Positions 26,100 to 32,683 of a stretch of 64,000 nt of DNA are shown one piece after another; the first letter of the stretch is position 1, and every line of letters begins with the position of its first letter. A program made the position numbers and the translations under genes. The DNA is from Ferruginibacter sp. (GTDB lineage Bacteria > Bacteroidota > Bacteroidia > Chitinophagales > Chitinophagaceae): NCBI GenBank assembly GCA_028288705.1, contig JAQBNH010000007.1, positions 310,001-374,000 on the forward strand, read 5' to 3'. Below the pieces are notes generated by a model. It had not been told where the DNA came from. It searched no databases and saw only the letters and a list, made by a program, of their open reading frames with translations.

Positions 26100-26729
26100 A
26101 TGGCAACATCACCCGCTAAAGAAAATATTTTAAAAAAAATACGGCAGGCACTGAGTAATCCGGTGCCTTTGCCTTTTCCCAACAGTGAGGGAACGCAGGA
26201 CCTGTACAAGAAGGAAGCAGAAGACGATGCGATTGTGTTCGCAGAAGAATTTACAAAGCTGCAGGGGAAATTTGCGTTTTGTGCGGATGAGGCAGATTTG
26301 TTTTTTCAATTGCAGGAACTGATCAAAGCAAAAAGCTGGAGCAACATTTTTTGTAAAGAAGATAAGTTGAAACCGTTGTTGCAAAACGCAGGCATTCAGC
26401 CTTACGCTGATCTTGCGTTATGCGATGTTTCGATCACCGGCTGTGAATATTTGGTAGCGCGAACCGGCACCATCGTGCTGAGTTCTGCCGAACAAAGCGG
26501 CCGCACAACAAGTGTGTATGCGCCGATCCATATTTGCATCGCTTATAACAGGCAATTGGTCTATGATATAAAAGATGCCTTACAGTTTTTAAAAGAGAAG
26601 TATGGGCAACAGTTCCCATCGTTCATAAGTTTCGCGAGCGGGCCAAGCCGTACTGCGGATATAGAAAAAACATTAGTCACGGGTGTGCACGGCCCAAAAG
26701 AAGTGTATTGCTTTTTAGTAGAAGCCTGA
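26100..26729 (+). CDS. lutC: LUD-domain protein (LutC/YkgG family)
   Basis: This 209-residue protein is a single LUD domain. The end is typical: SFASGPSRTADIEKTLVTGVHGPKEVY, and the middle has EYLVARTGTIVLSS. LutC is the small subunit of the LutABC L-lactate oxidation system. Here it sits 9 bp behind ftsH, 19 kb away from lutB (5483-6859), and no lutA is in the window. The ftsH-LUD pairing is often met in Bacteroidota, so the gene may be tied to proteostasis genes by history rather than function. The lactate role is inferred from the family. Confidence 0.82.
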   Translation: MATSPAKENILKKIRQALSNPVPLPFPNSEGTQDLYKKEAEDDAIVFAEEFTKLQGKFAFCADEADLFFQLQELIKAKSWSNIFCKEDKLKPLLQNAGIQPYADLALCDVSITGCEYLVARTGTIVLSSAEQSGRTTSVYAPIHICIAYNRQLVYDIKDALQFLKEKYGQQFPSFISFASGPSRTADIEKTLVTGVHGPKEVYCFLVEA

Positions 26730-26747
26730 ACGTGCTAAACCGACAAC

Positions 26748-27176
26748 ATGAATACGCCCATTTATCAATTATTTGTATATGGTTCCCTGCGCAGTGGTTT
26801 TCGTAATCCTGCCTACCAATACCTTACCCGCTATTTCCATCTATTAGGCGAAGCTGTGGTGAAAGGGAAATTCTTTGATAACGGAAATTATCCCGTTGCG
26901 GTTCCAACCAGTGAAGAACATTTTATTACCGGGGAATTGTACGTACTTAATAATCCGGATGAATTTAACTGGGCACTGGCGCAGCTGGATGATTATGAAG
27001 GATTGAATGTAGAATCCGGTGAGCATCCGTTGTATAAAAGAGAAATGGTGAACGTATTTCAGCAGGGACAGCCTTCTGAAGCCTGGATATACTGGTTTAA
27101 TGGTGATACCGCTCATATGAATGAGATTGACACCGGCGACGTGTTGAAATACCTGCAGGAAAAAAACAAACCCTGA
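26748..27176 (+). CDS. Gamma-glutamylcyclotransferase-like protein (GGCT/YtfP family)
   Basis: The 142-residue protein has the family's opening motif FVYGSLRSGF and a later QLDDYEG where the fold carries its conserved acidic residue. Members release 5-oxoproline from gamma-glutamyl compounds or have unknown roles (YtfP). The fold is small and activity cannot be assumed. It lies 18 bp after lutC and 7 bp before lpxH, so it is probably on the ftsH transcript. Confidence 0.82.
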   Translation: MNTPIYQLFVYGSLRSGFRNPAYQYLTRYFHLLGEAVVKGKFFDNGNYPVAVPTSEEHFITGELYVLNNPDEFNWALAQLDDYEGLNVESGEHPLYKREMVNVFQQGQPSEAWIYWFNGDTAHMNEIDTGDVLKYLQEKNKP

Positions 27177-27183
27177 TCAACGA

Positions 27184-27939
27184 ATGAACCTGACTGCTAA
27201 AAAAATATATTTTTTATCTGATTTCCACCTGGGTGCGCCAACGGCTGCTGCAAGCCTGGTGCGTGAGAAAAAAATTGTTCGTTTTTTAGACAGCATTAAA
27301 AAGGAGGCAGAGCAAATCTTCATCGTTGGCGACTTGTTTGATTTCTGGTATGAATACCGCAAAGTTGTTCCCCGCGGCTATACCAGGATCCTCGGCAAAC
27401 TGGCCGAACTAACAGATGCGGGTATCCCGGTTCATTTTTTCGTGGGCAACCATGATATGTGGATGAAGGACTATTTCCAGACGGAATTGAACATTCCTGT
27501 TTATTTTGAACCAAAAGATTTTGAATTCAGCGGAAAAAAATTTCTTGTAGGGCATGGCGATGGCCTAGGTCCGGGTGATAACGGTTATAAATTTTTAAAA
27601 AAGATCTTTCGAAACAAGGCCTGCCAGTGGATGTTTGGCATCCTTCCTCCTGCCGTGGGCATGGGGCTCGCGAATTATTTCAGCAGGAAAAGCCGTGCAC
27701 AAACCGGCATGACCGACGAGCATTTTTTAGGTGAAAATGAAGAATGGCTCGTTTTGTATAGCCGTGATATCCTTAAACAAAAACATTACGACTATTTTGT
27801 TTTCGGCCACAGGCATCTGCCGCTGGACATTGCGCTGGAAAAAAACAGCCGTTATATCAACCTTGGAGACTGGATAAAATATTTCACCTATGCCGTATTT
27901 GATGGCAACAGCATTCAGTTAAATACCTACGAAAATTAA
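27184..27939 (+). CDS. lpxH: UDP-2,3-diacylglucosamine diphosphatase (LpxH-type)
   Basis: The 251-residue protein is a calcineurin-like phosphoesterase with all metal motifs: SDFHLG (D13, H15), GDLFDFW, GNHDMW, GHGDG and FGHRH. The pattern and length match the LpxH group, which hydrolyses UDP-2,3-diacylglucosamine to lipid X in lipid A synthesis at the inner membrane. Other lpx genes are not in the window. Bacteroidota often encode more than one such phosphoesterase, so a different pyrophosphate substrate is possible. It lies 2 bp before the following gene. Confidence 0.85.
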   Translation: MNLTAKKIYFLSDFHLGAPTAAASLVREKKIVRFLDSIKKEAEQIFIVGDLFDFWYEYRKVVPRGYTRILGKLAELTDAGIPVHFFVGNHDMWMKDYFQTELNIPVYFEPKDFEFSGKKFLVGHGDGLGPGDNGYKFLKKIFRNKACQWMFGILPPAVGMGLANYFSRKSRAQTGMTDEHFLGENEEWLVLYSRDILKQKHYDYFVFGHRHLPLDIALEKNSRYINLGDWIKYFTYAVFDGNSIQLNTYEN

Positions 27940-27941
27940 GC

Positions 27942-28790
27942 TTGAAAAATATTATTATATACCTGCTTTGTTTATCTGCTGTTTCCGGCTTCGCACAAAC
28001 GCGGCCGATCCTCGATACGCTGCCCGAGATTCCCTCGTTAAAGGATTCAGGCTTTCGTTATTACCGGCGTATTCCGGGAAATTTTAGCAGCGTCAGCATC
28101 GATGTACTGGATAATATTTACCTGATCACGGCCGGAAACCAACTGAAAAAACTAAATGCCAATGGCGATTCCATCGCAGCATTCAGCGAAGTAAAAAAAT
28201 ATGGCAATCCTTCGCTGATAGATGTCAGCAACCCATTGAAGGTGCTGGTGTATTATAAAAATTTCTCTACGGTTGTGGCATTGGATCGGTTGTTAAGCCT
28301 GCGCAATACGATCAACTTTCGTAAACAGAATATCTTCACGGTAAAAACATTAGCCAATTCTTACGATAACAATATCTGGTTGTTTGATGAGCAGGACCTG
28401 AAATTGAAAAAGATCAGCGAAGAAGGAAAACTGTTGCAGGAATCTACAGACTGGCGTTTGTTATTTGATACAGTTCCCTCGCCGTCGCAGATCATCGACA
28501 GTGATAATTTTGTTTACCTGTATGATGAAGCTAAAGGCTTTTATATTTTTGATTACTACGGAAGTTTTAAAAACCTGTTGCCTTTTTTACACTGGGAACA
28601 TGTGGCTGTTTCGGGCAACAAATTGTATGGCATTTTTAACAACAACCTGTACAGTTACGAGTTGAAATCATTGCGTTTGCGAAACTACCCGCTGCCGGCT
28701 TTCTTTGGCGAATACACCGATATTAAAGCCATGAACGGTAAGGTTTATTTACTGAAGAAAGATGGCCTTGAAATTTATAGTTTATTATAA
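27942..28790 (+). CDS. Exported protein of unknown function, probable beta-propeller
   Basis: The 282-residue product starts at a TTG and has a signal peptide (KNIIIYLLCLSAVSGFAQ). The rest contains repeated short beta segments such as DVLDNIYLITAGNQLKKLNANGD and DSDNFVYLYDEAKGFYIFD, which resemble the blades of an NHL-like propeller. No enzyme motif is seen. It lies 2 bp after lpxH and 9 bp before an MscS-like channel gene. An envelope role is plausible from the context but not shown. Confidence 0.6.
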   Translation: MKNIIIYLLCLSAVSGFAQTRPILDTLPEIPSLKDSGFRYYRRIPGNFSSVSIDVLDNIYLITAGNQLKKLNANGDSIAAFSEVKKYGNPSLIDVSNPLKVLVYYKNFSTVVALDRLLSLRNTINFRKQNIFTVKTLANSYDNNIWLFDEQDLKLKKISEEGKLLQESTDWRLLFDTVPSPSQIIDSDNFVYLYDEAKGFYIFDYYGSFKNLLPFLHWEHVAVSGNKLYGIFNNNLYSYELKSLRLRNYPLPAFFGEYTDIKAMNGKVYLLKKDGLEIYSLL

Positions 28791-28799
28791 TATTGCCTG

Positions 28800-29930
28800 A
28801 TGGACTTTTTAGAACAGATATATTTCGACAACAGCGTGAAAAGCTACCTGGTGGTGCTCGCAACCATCCTGCTTGTCCTCATGTTCAAACGACTGCTGTC
28901 GCACTATATCGCTTCGCTGTTGTTTATTTTTGTGAAGCGCACCTGGAGTACGATTGACAAAAAACAATTCGTTGCCTTAACGGTTCGTCCTTTGGGATGG
29001 TTCATCGCCGTCTCCGTTTCTGTCTTCGCAATTGATAAATTAAATTTTCCTGCTGCCTGGCAATTTAAAATTTATGGGCATGGATCTGAAGAGATCCTCC
29101 AACGCCTTGGCCTGGTCGCTATTATCATCAGCTTTGTGATGCTTGTTGTTCGGCTGGTAGATTTTGTTGCACTGATCCTTCATCAAAAAGTTGCGGCCAC
29201 CAGTCATCGCGGTGATGATCAGCTCATCACCTTCTTTCGTGATTTTGCAAAAGTGCTGATCAATATCATTGGGTTATTGTTCCTGATAAAAGTTGCGTTC
29301 AATCAAAATATCGGCAGCCTGCTCACAGGCCTGAGTATCGTTGGTGCGGCATTGGCGCTTGCAGCGAAAGAAAGCCTGGAAAACCTGATCGCCTCTTTTA
29401 TTATCTTCTTCGACAAACCTTTTTTTACCGGCGATACATTAAAGGTGAACAACGTTGCAGGAACGGTTGAGCGTATTGGCTTAAGAAGCACGCGCATCCG
29501 CACGGCGGAAAAAACACTGGTGACAGTGCCCAACAAGCAAATGGTGGATAGTGTTGTAGATAACATGAGTTTCCGTAACCAAAGACGCACGGAAATGAAA
29601 CTCGAGATGTCTGAAAAGACCTCGCTGGAAGATGCGCAGGCTTTTATCGGAGAGGTGAAGAAAATAATGGAAGCGAAGAAAGCCCTGGTTCAAAATTATA
29701 CGGTCTTCATCACAGAATTCAGCAAGAATGGCATTACCGCAACGCTTGAATTTTTTACAGGCCATATCCCGATGGCAGAATATAATTTATTAAAACAGGA
29801 GATCAATATTGAGATGATCAAACTACGGAACACATCGCATGTTGAATTCCCGGCCTCCAGCACCAGTGTAAATATCTTTAATGCAGATGGTGAGCCTGCC
29901 GCTCCGAAAAATACCAATTCAATTATCTGA
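28800..29930 (+). CDS. MscS-family mechanosensitive ion channel
   Basis: The 376-residue protein has about four membrane helices; the last, pore-lining region reads LLTGLSIVGAALALAAKESLENLIASFIIFFDKPF, the core MscS signature. A beta domain follows with GTVERIGLRSTRIRT and VPNKQMVDSVVDNMS. These channels open under membrane tension and release solutes during osmotic downshock in the inner membrane. It is the last gene of the rsfS-ftsH run. It meets the 134-aa membrane protein gene tail to tail, with stop codons adjacent. Confidence 0.93.
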   Translation: MDFLEQIYFDNSVKSYLVVLATILLVLMFKRLLSHYIASLLFIFVKRTWSTIDKKQFVALTVRPLGWFIAVSVSVFAIDKLNFPAAWQFKIYGHGSEEILQRLGLVAIIISFVMLVVRLVDFVALILHQKVAATSHRGDDQLITFFRDFAKVLINIIGLLFLIKVAFNQNIGSLLTGLSIVGAALALAAKESLENLIASFIIFFDKPFFTGDTLKVNNVAGTVERIGLRSTRIRTAEKTLVTVPNKQMVDSVVDNMSFRNQRRTEMKLEMSEKTSLEDAQAFIGEVKKIMEAKKALVQNYTVFITEFSKNGITATLEFFTGHIPMAEYNLLKQEINIEMIKLRNTSHVEFPASSTSVNIFNADGEPAAPKNTNSII

Positions 29931-30335
29931 TCATAACACTCCATCCCACTGCTCGCGGTCGTCCTTGATCATCCGCTGGTGAACGATCAGCGATTTATTT
30001 GTTTCTGTAATCTGCATCCAAACCACCAGCACCAGCGAGTACAAAAACAGGAGCACCAGCACCAGCAGGAAAACCATGCTGAGCATTACATAAGATTCTA
30101 CCAGGAATAACAAAATCGTATTCACAAGGATTATCCAAAATGCATAGGCTGATTTTTTTGCGAGGAGCAGGAAGCCGATCGCCGAAGAAATATAAACAGC
30201 AGCGATCACGAAACTGATCCAGTGTGGCAGCATAAAAACAAATTGCTGCAGGAGGCAAGTCAGGGAAAGCAATACACCGGCGAGACCGGCATTTTCACAA
30301 AAGCTGGCCTCGCTTTTCGTCAGGTTGGTATCCAT
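29931..30335 (-). CDS. Hypothetical four-helix membrane protein
   Basis: The 134-residue product has about four hydrophobic helices (residues about 20-38, 40-60, 65-82 and 85-110), then a short charged tail. No family is recognised. It starts 4 bp after the stop of the thioredoxin-like gene on the same strand and is the last gene of that minus-strand run, so it is probably cotranscribed. The regular spacing supports a real gene. Confidence 0.65.
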   Translation of the reverse strand: MDTNLTKSEASFCENAGLAGVLLSLTCLLQQFVFMLPHWISFVIAAVYISSAIGFLLLAKKSAYAFWIILVNTILLFLVESYVMLSMVFLLVLVLLFLYSLVLVVWMQITETNKSLIVHQRMIKDDREQWDGVL

Positions 30336-30339
30336 ACGA

Positions 30340-30858
30340 TTAAAAACTATGTAGCAGGTCTGCTAATTCTTTATCCCATTTTCCGGTTTTGCCGTATTCC
30401 ACTACGCGGCCAATCTCTTTACCGTCTTTCATCACGATAATGGTGGGAACATTTGTGATCTTAAACGCTGAGGCAACATTACCCAGTGTTTGCTTACTGC
30501 GGTCTACAGCGAAAAAGCTCACGTTTTTATCAGGCACGCCGGCGGTTTCCTGCAGTTTGAAAAATTTTGGTAAGATGAACTGCGTATCCTCGCACCAGGT
30601 GCCGCCAAATACAACATACTGAATGTTGTCTTTTGTTTTTCCAAGCGCATTGATCGTCGCTGTGTCTGCCTGGTAAGCAACCTGGTTGGCAGCATACCAT
30701 TTAAACGATGGATCATTTTGTAAAATATATTTCGAGATAATGCCTTTCAGGATCGTGACGTCTGCATGATTGGGATCTTTGGAAGAAGTATACGGTGTTT
30801 GTGCGGTTGCAGCAAGGGCAGCGGTCGATATAGCGAAAAACAGGATAAATTTTTTCAT
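30340..30858 (-). CDS. Exported thioredoxin-fold protein with a single active-site cysteine
   Basis: The 172-residue protein has a signal peptide (cleaved near ATAQT) and a thioredoxin fold: FGGTWCEDTQ carries the active-site region and FKITNVPTIIVMKDGKEIGRVVEYG carries the cis-proline loop. Only the first cysteine of the usual CxxC is present (CEDT), so it cannot form an internal disulfide there. Single-cysteine forms may act through mixed disulfides. It should work in the periplasm. It lies 6 bp after the MerR gene and 4 bp before a membrane protein gene. Confidence 0.82.
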   Translation of the reverse strand: MKKFILFFAISTAALAATAQTPYTSSKDPNHADVTILKGIISKYILQNDPSFKWYAANQVAYQADTATINALGKTKDNIQYVVFGGTWCEDTQFILPKFFKLQETAGVPDKNVSFFAVDRSKQTLGNVASAFKITNVPTIIVMKDGKEIGRVVEYGKTGKWDKELADLLHSF

Positions 30859-30864
30859 CGGATC

Positions 30865-31512
30865 TTAAAAATTTGCTTTCAGTTCGTGTAAAAATGATTT
30901 TATTTTTTTCAATTCTTCTATCAGCGCAAAGTTCTGTTCAGTCTTTTTATTCTTTTTTAAAAATTCTTTCGCGCCTTCGATGGTATATTTTCTTTCCCGG
31001 AGGAGATGGTGAATGATCTTCAGGTTCTTGATATCTTCCGGGCGAAAATGACGATCGCCTTTGCCATTCTTTTTTGGCTTGAGGATATCGAACTCATTTT
31101 CCCAGAAACGGATCAGCGAGATATTTACTTTAAACATTTCCGACACGGTGCCAATGCTGTAATAACTTTTTTGAAACAGGATCTCATCTTCCGGGATTTC
31201 AATCAGGTCTGCACCAATATGCATATCCGATAAACGCATCCTGCCGCGCGTAGATTTTCTTGCTGTCAGTTCTTTCGTCTTAACCGGCGCAGAAATAAAT
31301 TCCACTTCACGGATTTCTTCGTCAATAGCGAGTTGTATCGGAGCGTTCTCTTCCACCAGCGATTCATTGGTTTCAGACTCCGTTAGTTCCCGACTTGTTT
31401 TTATTTCCGCCTTTTCTTCCGGGGCTTCAGCAGGCATTTTTTTAGCGGCCGGTTCCTGGGGTTCCGGTGCATCGCTGAAATCAAATGCTATTTGTTTGAA
31501 AGCCATAATCAA
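30865..31512 (-). CDS. MerR-family transcriptional regulator
   Basis: The 215-residue protein has a MerR helix-turn-helix in its C-terminal half (about residues 115-190): YSIGTVSEMFKVNISLIRFWENEFDILKPKK, then RHFRPEDIKNLKIIHHLL. The N-terminal 100 residues are acidic and low in complexity, with no known fold. No metal-binding cysteines follow the DNA-binding domain, so it is not a classic metal sensor. It sits between an M23 peptidase gene and a thioredoxin-like gene in one run; MerR next to M23 is recurrent in Bacteroidota. Targets are unknown. Confidence 0.88.
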   Translation of the reverse strand: MIMAFKQIAFDFSDAPEPQEPAAKKMPAEAPEEKAEIKTSRELTESETNESLVEENAPIQLAIDEEIREVEFISAPVKTKELTARKSTRGRMRLSDMHIGADLIEIPEDEILFQKSYYSIGTVSEMFKVNISLIRFWENEFDILKPKKNGKGDRHFRPEDIKNLKIIHHLLRERKYTIEGAKEFLKKNKKTEQNFALIEELKKIKSFLHELKANF

Positions 31513-31514
31513 AA

Positions 31515-32489
31515 TTAGTCAAAACTCTTGGCACTGCCTGTGGCCGCGATCTTCAATAAGCGATCGTACTCTTCTGCATTCAGGTCATTGTAAAAGAAAT
31601 ATACCGGATCTACGGCATTACCGTTGATATGCACTTCGTAATGGCAATGGGGACCAGTACTTTTACCCGTACTGCCAACCCAGCCAATTACTTCACCACG
31701 TTTTACCCGCTGGCCAAGGCGCACTTTTACTTTTACCATATGCCCATACAATGTTTCATATCCGTAACCATGGTTGATCTCCACGTGGTTGCCATAACCA
31801 CCTTCCGAATAACCGGAAACACTGATGGTTCCATCACCCGTTGCGTAGATCGGTGTACCCTGGGGTGCAGTAAAATCCAAGCCTTTATGCATTTTAGGTG
31901 TTCCGTAAACCGGGTCAATGCGCATACCAAAGCCACTCGCGATCCTGTCCAACTGACGGTTACTCACAGGCTGAATTGCGGGAATACTGGCGAGCTTTAC
32001 ATCCTGGTTTTTGATCAGCTTCTCTATCCCGTCGTAACTTTTAAACTGGTAGGCGATGCGCGCACTCATCGTATTTAATTGCTGCGCGATATCCTTCCCG
32101 ATCACGCCCTCGTCAATACTGCTCACTTTATCCAGTTCTTTTTGCTTTTCGATAATTTTCGCCCGGGCACTATCCGGCACCGGGTTCGCTTCAAAAATAG
32201 AGCGGTAAACTTCATTATCTCTTTTCTCCAGTGTGGCCATCTGGCTCTCCAGTGATTTCATTTTGCCCGTGATCGTATTATAGCGGTCACGCATCAGCTC
32301 GTATTTTTTATTCGCTTCGATATCGGTTGGGCGTGGGAAGAACCGGTTGTATAAATAAATAACGATGGCAGAACTTACCAGCAATGCTGAGAGAAAGCCG
32401 AAAAAACGCAGGAGCTTCACGCGAAGCGGCGTGATGAGTTTTTCGTACCGGAGTGTATGTGTATTATAGTAGTATTTTATTTTTTTCAT
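31515..32489 (-). CDS. Membrane-anchored M23 peptidase with coiled coil
   Basis: The 324-residue protein has one membrane helix (about residues 30-48), a coiled-coil segment (about 60-120, with RYNTITGKMKSLESQMATLEKR) and a C-terminal M23 domain with HKGLDF and GPHCHYEV zinc motifs intact. The coiled coil plus LytM plan is that of cell-wall endopeptidases used in growth or division. It faces the periplasm. It is first in a minus-strand operon with a MerR regulator (2-bp gap). A TATATTTG promoter box lies about 140 nt upstream at 32632-32639, overlapping the alaS leader. Confidence 0.9.
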   Translation of the reverse strand: MKKIKYYYNTHTLRYEKLITPLRVKLLRFFGFLSALLVSSAIVIYLYNRFFPRPTDIEANKKYELMRDRYNTITGKMKSLESQMATLEKRDNEVYRSIFEANPVPDSARAKIIEKQKELDKVSSIDEGVIGKDIAQQLNTMSARIAYQFKSYDGIEKLIKNQDVKLASIPAIQPVSNRQLDRIASGFGMRIDPVYGTPKMHKGLDFTAPQGTPIYATGDGTISVSGYSEGGYGNHVEINHGYGYETLYGHMVKVKVRLGQRVKRGEVIGWVGSTGKSTGPHCHYEVHINGNAVDPVYFFYNDLNAEEYDRLLKIAATGSAKSFD

Positions 32490-32536
32490 AAAACCTAAAA
32501 GCCAATTGCCTGCCTTTAAAACTCATGCTTAATTAC

Positions 32537-32544
32537 TAAATTTG
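32537..32544 (+). promoter_or_regulatory. Bacteroidota-type -7 promoter box for alaS
   Basis: TAAATTTG matches TAnnTTTG and would give an alaS leader of about 130 nt. No clear TTTG -33 box is placed at the right distance. Confidence 0.4.
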
Positions 32545-32590
32545 CTGCTTTACAAAACAGGGATGCCCGTTATTCTTTCCTCTTTGTCCG

Positions 32591-32613
32591 GAGCGCAGTG
32601 AACAACCGCGCTC
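32591..32613 (+). promoter_or_regulatory. Inverted repeat in the alaS leader
   Basis: GAGCGC (32591-32596) is inverted as GCGCTC (32608-32613) with an 11-nt spacer, about 70 nt before the alaS start. It lies in the untranslated leader and could be an operator or RNA hairpin; the E. coli AlaRS protein is known to repress its own gene at a palindrome, which is only an analogy here. Confidence 0.3.
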
Positions 32614-32631
32614 AACTTTTATCGAAGCGTA

Positions 32632-32639
32632 CAAATATA
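32632..32639 (-). promoter_or_regulatory. Bacteroidota-type -7 promoter box for the minus-strand M23 operon
   Basis: The minus strand reads TATATTTG, a full consensus match. It lies downstream of the plus-strand alaS box, so the two divergent transcripts would overlap by about 75 nt. Confidence 0.4.
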
Positions 32640-32683
32640 AACCGATAAATAACAATTAGCAACCCATTCAAATAAATGAACAT

